Below, piece by piece: positions 54,315-63,031 of a stretch of 64,000 nucleotides of DNA; the first letter of the stretch is position 1; each line of letters opens with the position of its first letter. This DNA comes from Paraburkholderia monticola. Its GTDB lineage: Bacteria > Pseudomonadota > Gammaproteobacteria > Burkholderiales > Burkholderiaceae. The notes beneath the pieces were generated by a model, which worked only from the letters and a program-made list of their open reading frames with translations, did not search any database and had not been told where the DNA came from. The translations under genes were made by a program, and so were the position numbers. The DNA lies in contig NZ_LRBG01000001.1 of the NCBI RefSeq assembly GCF_001580545.1, positions 310,001 to 374,000 on the forward strand, read 5' to 3'.

Positions 54315-54405
54315 GATGCTCTCCCAGTGAAAATACGGATCAGTCTGGTGCGGACGCCGCCGTGCCGAAGCGCGGCGCGCCCGATGCTATAGCGCCGACG
54401 CGCCC

Positions 54406-55119
54406 TTAGTGCGTGCGCACCGCAAGATATGCGAGCCAGCGACGCTCGGCGCGCCGGAACAGCGCAACCAGCGCGAACGACACCACGAGATAAATCAGCG
54501 CCGCGAGCCCGAACGCGTTGAACGACTGGTAGGTCGCCGAGTTCGCGTCGCGCGCGACCTTCAGGATGTCGGGCACCGTGGCCGTGAACGCAACCGTCGT
54601 CGCGTGCAGCATCAGGATCACTTCGTTACTGTACAACGGCAGCGCCCGACGCAGCGCGGACGGTATCACAATGCGCCGGTACATCGTGAACCAGCTCATG
54701 CCGTAGGCGCGCGCCGCTTCGACTTCGCCGTGCGACGTCGAGCGGATCGCGCCCGCGAAAATCTCGGTCGTGTAGGCGCAGGTGTTCAACGCGAACGCGA
54801 GGATCGCGCAGTGAAAACCGCTGCGAAAGAACGCGTCGAGCAGACTGTGCGAGCGCACGAACGCGAGACTGTACACACCGGTGTAGATCAGCAGCAGCTG
54901 CACGTAGAGCGGCGTGCCGCGAAATACGTAGGTGTACAGACGCACCGGCGTTGAGAGCCAGCGCTTCTTCGACACGCGAGCGACCGCGAGCGGCACCGCG
55001 CACACGAAGCCGATCGCAATCGACGCGACCAGCAGCCACAACGTGACCGCGAGACCCGACAGGCGCTGCCCGTCCCAGAACAGGTAGGCCTTCCAGAATT
55101 GATTGATGATATCGATCAT
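54406..55119 (-). CDS. ABC importer permease (HisM/AotM type)
   Basis: 237 residues, five membrane helices. The EAA loop with G (EVEAARAYGMSWFTMYRRIVIPSALRRALP) is the cytoplasmic contact for the ATPase. The N-terminus (MIDIINQFWKAYLFWDGQRLSGLAVTL) matches HisM-type proteins. Gap to the HisQ-type gene is 5 bp, so translation is probably coupled. Confidence 0.9.
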   Translation of the reverse strand: MIDIINQFWKAYLFWDGQRLSGLAVTLWLLVASIAIGFVCAVPLAVARVSKKRWLSTPVRLYTYVFRGTPLYVQLLLIYTGVYSLAFVRSHSLLDAFFRSGFHCAILAFALNTCAYTTEIFAGAIRSTSHGEVEAARAYGMSWFTMYRRIVIPSALRRALPLYSNEVILMLHATTVAFTATVPDILKVARDANSATYQSFNAFGLAALIYLVVSFALVALFRRAERRWLAYLAVRTH

Positions 55120-55124
55120 GACGC

Positions 55125-55826
55125 TCAGAGCTCCGCGTGTCGCACGCCGATCGAATAGCGGCGGTTCAGCCAGATCAGCGCGACGTTCGATACGGTGGTG
55201 ATCGCCAGATAGATCAGCGCGGCCACGAGGATGAAGAAGAACATGTTGAAGGTGCTCTTGCCCGCGTCCTGCGCGGCCTTCACGACGTCGGCGAGACCGA
55301 TGATCGAGACGAGCGCGGTAGCTTTCACGAGCACCTGCCAGTTGTTGCCGATGCCGGGCAGCGCGAAGCGCATCATCTGCGGAAACAGGATGCGCGTGAA
55401 CACGCGCGCGCCGCTCATACCGTACGCGCTGCCCGCTTCGAGCTGGCCGCGCGGCACCGCCAGAAACGCGCCGCGAAAAGTCTCGGTGAAGTAGGCGCCG
55501 TAGATGAAGCCGAGCGTCATCACGCCAGCCACGAAGGGATCGATGTCGAATTGCGGCAGATCGAGCGCGTCGGTGACATCGTTGACCGCCATCTGGATGC
55601 TGTAGAACAGCAACAGCATCAGCACGAGGTCGGGCACCGAGCGGATCAGCGTCGTGTAGCCGGTCGCGATGGCCCGCAAGGGCCGGTTGAACGAGAGTTT
55701 CGCCGCTGCGCCCGCGAGCCCGAGCAACACCGCGGCCGCCAGCGACAGAACGGACAGCTCGATCGTCTGGATCGTGCCGGCGAGCAGCACCGGGCCAAAG
55801 CCGTATAGGAACACGCTTGTCTCCAT
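55125..55826 (-). CDS. ABC importer permease (HisQ/AotQ type)
   Basis: 233 residues, five membrane helices, EAA loop GQLEAGSAYGMSGARVFTRILFPQMMRFALPG, and the typical HisQ start (LYGFGPVLLAGTIQTIELSVLS). First gene of the arginine block, so the promoter of the uptake-control-catabolism region should lie at about 55827-56100. Weak Shine-Dalgarno before the ATG at 55826. Confidence 0.9.
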   Translation of the reverse strand: METSVFLYGFGPVLLAGTIQTIELSVLSLAAAVLLGLAGAAAKLSFNRPLRAIATGYTTLIRSVPDLVLMLLLFYSIQMAVNDVTDALDLPQFDIDPFVAGVMTLGFIYGAYFTETFRGAFLAVPRGQLEAGSAYGMSGARVFTRILFPQMMRFALPGIGNNWQVLVKATALVSIIGLADVVKAAQDAGKSTFNMFFFILVAALIYLAITTVSNVALIWLNRRYSIGVRHAEL

Positions 55827-56129
55827 CCAGGATTGTTGAAATCGCGCGGATGGCGGCGGCTTCGTGGGCTACGCGCTACTCCGGCATGGCGCGGAGTCTC
55901 GCAAGCGAAAATCAATATCTCAAATACCGGGCGATCATTTTGCTGCGACGCAACATGATGCCTCGACGCTTGGCGGAACGCTCGTAGCGCTTGGTTTCAT
56001 GAGGGTTATCGTTTTGTCAGGCGCGCGGGGCGCGCTCGGCCGTGCCGCGATTTCGCAAGTTTCGGGTCGCTTTTTCGATAGGCTGTGAGGCCGTCGCTTC
56101 AGCCGGCGCTCCACTGGATACTCTTCGAT

Positions 56130-56147
56130 TGACTCATGTGTGAGTCA
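56130..56147. promoter_or_regulatory. hipBA operator copy 1
   Basis: TGACTCATGTGTGAGTCA: perfect 7-bp arms, 4-bp spacer. Farthest of three copies from hipB. Confidence 0.65.
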
Positions 56148-56160
56148 TAAAGCGATTTTG

Positions 56161-56178
56161 TGGCTCACATATGAATCA
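56161..56178. promoter_or_regulatory. hipBA operator copy 2
   Basis: TGGCTCACATATGAATCA: same 7-4-7 palindrome with one change in each arm. It ends 4 bp before the -35 box. Confidence 0.6.
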
Positions 56179-56182
56179 TTGA

Positions 56183-56211
56183 TTGCTTTCTCACCAATGT
56201 CTGCCGATAAT
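56183..56211 (+). promoter_or_regulatory. Promoter of hipBA
   Basis: TTGCTT (56183-56188), 17-bp spacer, GATAAT (56206-56211): a good sigma-70 pair. Transcription would start near 56218, inside operator copy 3. Confidence 0.6.
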
Positions 56212-56228
56212 GATTCACAAATGAGTCA
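56211..56228. promoter_or_regulatory. hipBA operator copy 3
   Basis: TGATTCACAAATGAGTCA: 7-4-7 palindrome with one mismatch, overlapping the -10 end and the predicted start site. Consensus of the three copies: TGAcTCA-N4-TGAgTCA. Confidence 0.65.
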
Positions 56229-56268
56229 TAAAGGCCAATTACGACTTATATACGAGCCACTCCTCCTC

Positions 56269-56607
56269 ATGCCCACCACTGCCACCCGCGCCGCCTCGCG
56301 CTACAGTCTGGATGCTGCCCGTCTGCTCGGCCAACTGATTCGACGCGCACGGATCGAGCGCAAGATCACCGTGGCGCAGCTTGCCGAGCGCGCCGGGCTG
56401 TCGCGCAGCCTCGTGCAGCGAATCGAAAAAGGCGATCCGCGCTGCTCGATCGGCGCGGTGTTCGAAGCCGCGGCGGTCGTCGGCGTACGGCTGTTCGATG
56501 CCGACACATCGGCCATCAGCGCCACGATGCGCGCCAACACTGACGTGCTGACGCTGTTGCCGCGCAGGGTGCGTGCACCTCACCCGGAACCCAAAGATGA
56601 TTTCTGA
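56269..56607 (+). CDS. hipB: HipB-like antitoxin / XRE-family repressor
   Basis: 112 residues from ATG 56269. The XRE helix-turn-helix occupies about 16-75 (KITVAQLAERAGLSRSLVQRIEKGD); a short C-terminal tail (PHPEPKDDF) follows. Antitoxin that binds HipA and represses the operon. An in-frame ATG at 56221 would add 16 residues; it lies only about 3 nt after the predicted transcription start, so leaderless translation is possible, while 56269 has no good Shine-Dalgarno either. Its end overlaps hipA by 11 bp. Confidence 0.85.
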   Translation: MPTTATRAASRYSLDAARLLGQLIRRARIERKITVAQLAERAGLSRSLVQRIEKGDPRCSIGAVFEAAAVVGVRLFDADTSAISATMRANTDVLTLLPRRVRAPHPEPKDDF

Positions 56608-57874
56608 CGCCTACGACGAAGCCTTCGTATGGACCTGGCTGCCCGGCATGACAGAGCCGGTGGTCGCCGGGCGCCTCGCCGCGGCCGGCGGCCAGATGCT
56701 GTTCAACTACGGTCAGAGCTACCTCGGGCGCGACAACGCGATTCCCCTCTATGCGCCCGAGCTGCCGCTGCGGCGCGGCACGCTGCCGCTGCTTAACGGC
56801 CTCACGATGCCCGGTTGTATTCGCGACGCGGCGCCCGACGCATGGGGCCGGCGCGTGATTATCAATCGCAAGCTCGGCATGCGCGGCGCGCAGATCGACA
56901 CCGGCGAACTGGACGAGATGACCTACCTGCTCGAATCCGGCTCCGACCGCATCGGCGCGCTCGACTTCCAGCTGTCGCCGAGCGAATACGTCCCACGCGA
57001 GACACCGAGCGCGTCGCTCGGCGATCTGCAAGACGCGATATCGGGTGTCGAGCGGGGCGTGAAGCTCAGCCCCGACCTCGAGCGCGCGCTGTTTCATGGT
57101 AGCTCGATCGGTGGCGCACGCCCGAAGGCAATGATCACTACGCACGAGCGCAAATTCATCGCGAAGTTTTCGTCGCAAAGCGACATCTACAGCGTCGTGA
57201 AGGCCGAATACATCGCGATGCGCCTCGCGTCGCTGGTCGGCATTCAGGCTGCGCCGGTCCAGCTCGAGCGCGTAGGTGGCAAGGACGTGTTGCTGATCGA
57301 GCGCTTCGATCGCGTCCGTAGCGAGCATGGCTGGCAGCGTCGTGCGATGGTGTCGGCGCTGACGATGTTCGAGCTCGACGAAATGATGGCGCGCTATGCG
57401 AGCTACGAGGAGTTCGCGACACTGATCCGGCATCGCTTCACGAACCCTGGCGCGACGCTCATTCAGCTGTTCGCACGGCTGCTTTTCAACGTGCTGTGCG
57501 GTAATACGGATGACCATGCGCGCAATCACGCCGCCTACTGGGACGGCCGCGAGCTGACGCTGACGCCAGCTTATGACATCTGCCCGCAGGCGCGGGCCGG
57601 CAACGAAGCAACGCAGGCGATGCTGATCGTCGGCGACGATCGCTTTAGCCGCATCGACACGTGTCTACGCGCAGCGCCGCTCTTCCTGTTGTCGCACGAA
57701 GAGGCAGTGGCAATCGCGCGGCAGCAGATCGAGATGATCCGCGACCAGTGGGACGCCGTGTGCACCGACGCACAACTCAGCGAAGTTGATCGCGCGCTGA
57801 TGTGGCGGCGCCAGTTTCTCAATCCGTTTGCGTTCGAAGGCGCGCCGCCCGCGCTCGCGGCGCTGCTGCAGTAG
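56597..57874 (+). CDS. hipA: HipA-family serine/threonine kinase toxin
   Basis: 425 residues. HipA_N domain (1-110) and HipA_C kinase. Gly-rich loop GSSIGGARPK (168-177), ATP-anchoring Lys in FIAKF (190), catalytic loop GNTDDHARNH (302-311) and metal-binding YDI (326-328) are all present, so the kinase appears active. E. coli HipA phosphorylates glutamyl-tRNA synthetase and causes persistence; the target here is unknown. The start at 56597 (MISDAYDEAF) overlaps hipB, giving coupled translation. Confidence 0.9.
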   Translation: MISDAYDEAFVWTWLPGMTEPVVAGRLAAAGGQMLFNYGQSYLGRDNAIPLYAPELPLRRGTLPLLNGLTMPGCIRDAAPDAWGRRVIINRKLGMRGAQIDTGELDEMTYLLESGSDRIGALDFQLSPSEYVPRETPSASLGDLQDAISGVERGVKLSPDLERALFHGSSIGGARPKAMITTHERKFIAKFSSQSDIYSVVKAEYIAMRLASLVGIQAAPVQLERVGGKDVLLIERFDRVRSEHGWQRRAMVSALTMFELDEMMARYASYEEFATLIRHRFTNPGATLIQLFARLLFNVLCGNTDDHARNHAAYWDGRELTLTPAYDICPQARAGNEATQAMLIVGDDRFSRIDTCLRAAPLFLLSHEEAVAIARQQIEMIRDQWDAVCTDAQLSEVDRALMWRRQFLNPFAFEGAPPALAALLQ

Positions 57875-57913
57875 AGCCGCCGCCGTACCCGTGGGCGCGA
57901 TCTGACGGCGACC

Positions 57914-58867
57914 TCACTCGAGCGTGAGCCGCGCGCGTATCGCCGGCAGCATGTGCTCGACCGCCGCGCGCCCTTCCTCGATGGCCGGCGCCGCGCGGTG
58001 AAAATCGAAGATGCCCATGCCGCCCAGACGCGGCTGGATCAGGATATCGGCCGGCTCGCCGGCGAGCCGGCTACGCGTGATACGCACCTGCATGATGTCG
58101 ATGCTTTGCGCAATCGAACTCAGCATCGACGGCACATGCGTGCTCGGCTTCGGCGGCACGCGCACGTCGTTGGTGGCGCTCGCTTCGGCCGGCGCGAGCC
58201 AGCGCGGCCACGGCTTGCCGTTGCGGCGCAACGCGACGGGCGGCGGCGCGGTGGGATCGAGCGCGGGCGTTTCGATGACCGGGCCGCCGAAGTCGCGACC
58301 GTTCAGGATGTCGTTGTTCAGATCGATCGCGATCACGCAGTCCGCGCGCATGCCGCGCGCGACCGACACCGGCACCGGGTTGCTGAGCCCGCCGTCGACG
58401 AGCCATACGCCGTTATGCCACACGGGCGTGAAGATGCCCGGAATCGCAATCGATGCGCGCACCGAGTCGATGGTGCTGCCGTCCTGCAGCCAGATTTCGC
58501 GGCCTGTGTCGAGCTCGGTCGCGACCGCCGCGAACGGCAAGTCCAGTTGCGCGATCGAGCGGCCGGCGAATTTGTCGGCGAATAGCTGGATCACCTTGCG
58601 CCCGCCAAGCAGCCCGCCCGAGATGCGCAGATCGAGCAGCCGCACCACGGTCTGCCAGGTGAGCCGCGACACCCACTCCTCGAGCCAGTCGAGATCGCCA
58701 TTCGCATAGACCGCGCCGACCAGCGCGCCGATCGACGTGCCGCACACGACATCGGGCTTGATGCCCGCATCGTGCAGCGCGCGAATCGCGCCGATATGCG
58801 CCCAGCCGCGCGCGGCGCCGCCTCCCAACACCAGCCCGATCCGGCTGTATCGACGTCGACGTATCAT
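57914..58867 (-). CDS. Patatin-like phospholipase (RssA/YchK type)
   Basis: 317 residues. Oxyanion loop GGGAARG (15-21), nucleophile elbow GTSIG with S45, and catalytic Asp in DGG (D158): the complete Ser-Asp dyad. The C-terminal part holds a Pro-rich insert (about 210-240) and a helical end. Probably cleaves acyl esters of phospholipids at the inner membrane or cytoplasm; physiological substrate unknown. Convergent with hipA (39 bp); 46 bp after the lipoprotein gene on the same strand, possibly cotranscribed. Confidence 0.88.
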   Translation of the reverse strand: MIRRRRYSRIGLVLGGGAARGWAHIGAIRALHDAGIKPDVVCGTSIGALVGAVYANGDLDWLEEWVSRLTWQTVVRLLDLRISGGLLGGRKVIQLFADKFAGRSIAQLDLPFAAVATELDTGREIWLQDGSTIDSVRASIAIPGIFTPVWHNGVWLVDGGLSNPVPVSVARGMRADCVIAIDLNNDILNGRDFGGPVIETPALDPTAPPPVALRRNGKPWPRWLAPAEASATNDVRVPPKPSTHVPSMLSSIAQSIDIMQVRITRSRLAGEPADILIQPRLGGMGIFDFHRAAPAIEEGRAAVEHMLPAIRARLTLE

Positions 58868-58913
58868 GCTTACCCCGCTTTTTCGGTCCTCGTTCTGGGC
58901 GGTATGTCCTCGC

Positions 58914-59465
58914 CTATCGTCCCCGTATCACGTCGGAGCGCGACGTGGTGTACACCCTCTGGCCCTGGTCGAAGTGCACGTTGAAGATACCCTCTTCGGT
59001 CACGCCGCCCTCGCGCCACTTCCAGCTCCACACGGTCTCCGGCTTCAGTGGGAACACCGCGATCTGTCCAGGTTTGCCGAGTAAGCGCCGCACCTCGTCC
59101 TCGGTCATGCCGGAGCGGATCTTCGCGAAGTTGGCCGCGGTCAGCACCTGCGTGATCGCCTGCAGCTTGCCGTCGCGATCGATGTCGACCATGTACGTGT
59201 TGAGGCCCTGCGGGCCGCGCGGATATTCGAAGCGCTTCGAGCCGTCGGTGAAAGTACGCGCGGTTTCGGGCTTGCCCATTTGCGCGAGGATCTGCGCTTC
59301 GGTCGTGACACCCGGCGTCATGTCTTTGAGCAGCAACGCGTCCGGTTTGACGGCGTTGAAGAAGTCCTTGAGTTTTTGCACGGCTTGGTCGCTCTGCTGT
59401 TGGTCGCAGCCGGTCAGCGCGAAGCACGCCATCAGCAGCGTGACGCCCAGCGATTTGAGGCTCAC
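58914..59465 (-). CDS. Outer-membrane lipoprotein of the BamE/SmpA-OmlA family
   Basis: 183 residues from a GTG at 59465 (VSLKSLGVTLLMACFALTGC), with the lipobox LTGC and Cys at 20. Two SmpA/OmlA-like repeats follow (MTPGVTTEAQILAQMGKP and IRSGMTEDEVRRLLGKPG), then WSWKWREGG. BamE itself is smaller (about 110 residues) with a single domain, so this is a relative with a doubled domain rather than bamE. Likely anchored in the outer membrane and facing the periplasm. No ATG gives a signal peptide. Confidence 0.8.
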   Translation of the reverse strand: MSLKSLGVTLLMACFALTGCDQQQSDQAVQKLKDFFNAVKPDALLLKDMTPGVTTEAQILAQMGKPETARTFTDGSKRFEYPRGPQGLNTYMVDIDRDGKLQAITQVLTAANFAKIRSGMTEDEVRRLLGKPGQIAVFPLKPETVWSWKWREGGVTEEGIFNVHFDQGQRVYTTSRSDVIRGR

Positions 59466-59672
59466 GTCGGTTCCTGTCCGGATGCGCACGGGATCAGCCG
59501 TCCCGGTGCATGGCCGGTCTGTAGTGTGTGCTACAAGGATAACCGGGCACGAACAAAACCGCGAGCGACGCCGGCGCTGCAAGTGCGGCTGCCCACGCAA
59601 AGTGTTGCGCGCAGCGCGAAAATGGTCGACGGGGGTCAGGCGAAGATCGACGGAAAGGGGTTCGCCAGAAGC

Positions 59673-59701
59673 AAAAAGGCGACGCTGTGTACAGCGTCGC
59701 C
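59673..59701 (-). terminator. Rho-independent terminator (minus strand)
   Basis: Perfect 10-bp stem GGCGACGCTG/CAGCGTCGCC, loop of 4, followed on the minus strand by T5. It lies about 285 bp past the rhodanese stop. Confidence 0.7.
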
Positions 59702-59830
59702 ATGTCGGTCGATACGATCAACCGGAAGTGACGGCGGCTCACCAGCCGCCTTGCGCGAAGCACCGCGGACGACGCGCAGCGGTCCGCTTCGGACGAAGCG
59801 ATGAGCAACCTTGGCTGCTCACCTTGCGCC
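59673..59830 (-). ncRNA. Candidate structured RNA (array of hairpins)
   Basis: Reading on the minus strand: GAGCANCC-type hairpin (59803-59820), CGCTTCG/CGAAGCG (59785-59800), AGCCGCC-type 7-bp stem (59733-59750), then the terminator stem. Intervals are short, as in a folded RNA or the 3' UTR of the rhodanese gene. No known Rfam class recognised. Confidence 0.3.
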
Positions 59831-59985
59831 ATCGCCGAATGACAAACCGCTGCCTTTTATGGCCGCCCTGGTCCCTCGATAAGCCTTCCAGATGCCGATA
59901 ATCTAAACGCATTGGAGGCTTTCGACGAGAGCGCGTTTACACCGAATCGGCAGAAGATTCTCGGGAGAGGCGGCCGGCCGGCCCC

Positions 59986-61587
59986 TCATATCACCCGAAA
60001 GCCGTGCGTGCCGTCGCGCGCGAGTTGCGCGACGAGCCCATGCTCCCACTCCAGATACGCGCTCATCGCTTCGCGCGGGTTATCGGTGCCTTCATACGGC
60101 CGCTGATAATGGTCGATGCGCGGCGAGCCCATTCGCGTGCCGCCCGCTTCGACCGGCAAGCCCGCATCGATCCACCCGATCGTGCCGCCACGCAACACCT
60201 GCACCGGCCGCCCGGTCGCCGCGGCGAGCTCGGGCGCGACGAAGCGCGCGAGCACGTCGCTGCCGCAGGTGAGCACATAACGTTTCGCGTCGGGCAGCGT
60301 GCGCAGCGCGTCGGCGAGCTGGCTGCGAATCACGAACCACGCGCCCGGAATGTGCCGCTTCAGGTACTTCGTGCTGCTCGTGAAGTCGAGCACCACGGTC
60401 CCCGGCGATTGCAGCAGCGCGGCGAGTTCGGCCGGCGCGATCTCGTCGACATCGGGTGGCGCGATCGCGTTGCGCGCGAGCGGCGCGATCCCCCTCTCGG
60501 CGAAATCGGCCCCCGTCAGACCGTCGACCACGTACACCTCGACGTTCATCTGTGCGAGCCACGACGCGGTCATGTTCGCGCGCACACCGTCGTTGTCCGC
60601 GAGGATCACGCGCGCGCCGCGCACCGGCACGAACACGTCGGTCTCCTGCACGAGCTGGCCGCCGGGCGCGCTGCGAAAACCGGGCACGTGGCCCGCCTCG
60701 TACTCCTCGGGCGTGCGCACGTCGAAGCGATACACCGTGCGCACTGCCTCGTCGGCCCAGCGCCGCGCTTCGTCGCGCGAGGTACGGCGCACGCGCGCGC
60801 GATCGGCGACCGCACGCGCGCCCTCGGCGGCGGCCAGACGGGCGACGTCGTCGACCGTGCCTTCGGCGCGCCGCACGCTGCCGTGCGCGAGCGGCTGACC
60901 GGCGAGCGTCCAGCCCATCGTGCCATTGCGCAGCGCGGCGACCGGATTCGGCACCCCTGCGTTGATCAGCGATTGCGCACCGATGATGCTGCGGGTGCGC
61001 CCCGCGCAATTGACGATGATGCGCGTGACCGGATCCGGTGCGAGCTGCCGCGCGCGCAGCACCAGTTCGGCGCCCGGCACGCTGATGCTGCCGGGGATGT
61101 TCATCATCTGAAACTCATCGAAGCGGCGCGCGTCGAGCACCACGACGCCGGCCTCGCTATCGAGCAATGCCTGCACCTCCTGCGCCGCCAGCGACGGGGT
61201 ATGGCGCACGCTGTCGACCAGTTCGCCAAACGCCTTGCTCGGCACGTTGACGTCCCTGAACAGCTCGCCGCCCGCTTCGCGCCAACCTTGCAGGCCGCCT
61301 TCGAGCAATGCGACGTTGTCATAGCCGAGCGCGGCGAGGCGCTCGGCCGCGCGCCTCGCGAGGCCCTCGCCCGCATCGAACACGACGATCGGCACCGCCG
61401 GGCGCGGCAGCCGCGGCGGCGCGTCGAGCTCGAGCCGCGACAGCGGCAGATTGGCGGCGAACAATGGATGACTGCGCGCGTGAGGCTCTTCCTCGCGCAC
61501 GTCGATAAGCGCGATCTCCTCGCGATCGAGCAAGGCGTGGCACACGTCCTGGAATGACCGGGTACGGAACTCTTTGACGACATTCAT
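59986..61587 (-). CDS. Four-domain rhodanese (sulfurtransferase) protein
   Basis: 533 residues made of four rhodanese-like domains, about 1-130, 131-250, 255-375 and 385-510. Catalytic Cys is kept in domain 2 (NCAGRTRS, near 194) and domain 4 (TCGSDVL, near 440), while domains 1 and 3 have Asp in that place (DAGEGL, DNDGVRAN), so they are likely structural. Sulfur transfer from thiosulfate or persulfides is the family role. Cytoplasmic. A duplicated-pair architecture (inactive-active twice). Confidence 0.85.
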   Translation of the reverse strand: MNVVKEFRTRSFQDVCHALLDREEIALIDVREEEPHARSHPLFAANLPLSRLELDAPPRLPRPAVPIVVFDAGEGLARRAAERLAALGYDNVALLEGGLQGWREAGGELFRDVNVPSKAFGELVDSVRHTPSLAAQEVQALLDSEAGVVVLDARRFDEFQMMNIPGSISVPGAELVLRARQLAPDPVTRIIVNCAGRTRSIIGAQSLINAGVPNPVAALRNGTMGWTLAGQPLAHGSVRRAEGTVDDVARLAAAEGARAVADRARVRRTSRDEARRWADEAVRTVYRFDVRTPEEYEAGHVPGFRSAPGGQLVQETDVFVPVRGARVILADNDGVRANMTASWLAQMNVEVYVVDGLTGADFAERGIAPLARNAIAPPDVDEIAPAELAALLQSPGTVVLDFTSSTKYLKRHIPGAWFVIRSQLADALRTLPDAKRYVLTCGSDVLARFVAPELAAATGRPVQVLRGGTIGWIDAGLPVEAGGTRMGSPRIDHYQRPYEGTDNPREAMSAYLEWEHGLVAQLARDGTHGFRVI

Positions 61588-61909
61588 GGGATCGGGAACT
61601 CCTTCGCTTTCACTGCGGATTTCCGGCGACGGCTTGCGTCACCGCATCGATACTTAAACCGTACACTCGATTGCCGATCGGCGCACGGTTACTCGCGTGA
61701 TTGCTTATACGCGGCCACTGCGAATGCACCGCAGCGCCGCGCGAACATGCTACGCAGGCGCAATTTTCGCGCCACGAATCGGCCTCGCCGTGCTGCGCCT
61801 TGCAAACCCTTCGAGCGACATGGACATCGCCGGCGCGCCAGCAGAAAAACCGCCGCTTTGCCACAATGCCCCATCGCGCGAAAGCGCCGCCCACTGCAAT
61901 CAATCCACA
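61588..61909. other. Divergent intergenic region, no gene seen
   Basis: 322 bp between rhodanese and the monooxygenase. An open frame continues upstream from the monooxygenase start but looks non-coding. Promoters not resolved. Confidence 0.5.
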
Positions 61910-62905
61910 ATGATCCCCTTCTCGGTTCTCGATCTTTCACCCGTCACCGCCGGCGCCACACCGGCGGACGCATTCAGGAACACACTGTCACTCGCGCAGC
62001 ACGCGGAAAAGTTGAACTACAAGCGCTACTGGCTCGCCGAGCATCACAACATGACCGGCATCGCCAGCGCGGCGACCTCGGTCGTGATCGGCTACGTGGC
62101 CGGCGGCACGAAGACGATTCGCGTCGGCTCCGGCGGCATCATGCTGCCGAACCATGCGCCGCTCGTGATCGCCGAACAGTTCGGCACGCTCGCGTCCCTG
62201 TATCCGGGACGAATCGATCTCGGCCTCGGCCGCGCGCCGGGCACCGACCAGACCACCGCCCGCGCGCTGCGCCGCGATCTGCAGGCGAGCGCCGAAACGT
62301 TCCCCGATGACGTCGTCGAGTTGCAGCGTTACTTCGCCGAGCCGGTCGCGGGCCAGCGCATTCGCGCGGTGCCCGGCGCGGGCCTGCAGGTGCCGCTGTG
62401 GCTGCTCGGCTCTTCACTGTACAGCGCGCAACTGGCTGCGGCGCTTGGGTTGCCGTTCGCGTTCGCGTCACACTTTGCGCCCGATTACATGATGACCGCG
62501 CTACAGGTGTATCGCGCGCAGTTCCGGCCCTCGGCGACGCTCGCGAAGCCCTACGCGATGGTCGGCGTCAATCTGTTCGCCGCCGAGACGAACGATGAAG
62601 CCGCCCGTCTGTTCACGTCGCTGCAGCAGCAGTTCATCAATCTGCGACGCGGCACGCCTGGGCAACTGCAGCCGCCGGTCGAGCGGCTCGACGCATCGGA
62701 GATGGAGCTGAACAACGTCGCGCGCGCGCTCGCCTGCACGGTGCTCGGCGATCGCGACGCCATCCGCGAAGGTCTTCAATCGATCATCGAGCAGACCGGC
62801 GCGAACGAGTTGATGCTGACCGCGCAGATTTACGATCACGACGCGCGGCTGCGCTCGTTCGAGATCGGCGCGCAGGTGCGCGATGAATTGATGGCGGGGA
62901 AATAA
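61910..62905 (+). CDS. Luciferase-like flavin monooxygenase (LLM class)
   Basis: 331 residues starting [15 protein letters not shown], typical of the MsnO8/YhbW branch of luciferase-like oxidoreductases. Family features: [22 protein letters not shown] near 45, [13 protein letters not shown] and [13 protein letters not shown]. These enzymes use reduced FMN or F420. No flavin reductase is adjacent and the substrate is unknown. ATG at 61910 gives the family start; the frame is open 213 bp further upstream. Confidence 0.9.
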   Translation: MIPFSVLDLSPVTAGATPADAFRNTLSLAQHAEKLNYKRYWLAEHHNMTGIASAATSVVIGYVAGGTKTIRVGSGGIMLPNHAPLVIAEQFGTLASLYPGRIDLGLGRAPGTDQTTARALRRDLQASAETFPDDVVELQRYFAEPVAGQRIRAVPGAGLQVPLWLLGSSLYSAQLAAALGLPFAFASHFAPDYMMTALQVYRAQFRPSATLAKPYAMVGVNLFAAETNDEAARLFTSLQQQFINLRRGTPGQLQPPVERLDASEMELNNVARALACTVLGDRDAIREGLQSIIEQTGANELMLTAQIYDHDARLRSFEIGAQVRDELMAGK

Positions 62906-63031
62906 GCGGTACGCGAATCGATCGGGCAGCACGGCATCCGTGCTGGTCGCGACCTTCGATACGAAAGCCCGCATAGGGCGCCCCGCGTTGTTCGATGATG
63001 CGTCGCTCTCGTGCGGATGGTAGAACTTCGC

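Larger units (their letters stand above)
59466..59985. other. 520-bp gap, hairpin-rich, no gene seen
   Basis: No credible CDS on either strand. It carries a run of perfect hairpins between 59673 and 59820 that ends in a terminator reading leftwards (described separately). Confidence 0.6.

Noticed and set aside
55827..56100. Possible ArgR (TGTCGC-type) half-sites upstream of the first permease gene
   Set aside because: Only loose GTCGC matches seen in the minus strand; too common in GC-rich DNA to call without alignment.
59494..59832. 112-residue minus-strand frame in the rhodanese/lipoprotein gap
   Set aside because: It runs straight through the terminator stem-loop and into the lipoprotein leader; composition is Arg/Ser/Pro-rich with no motif.
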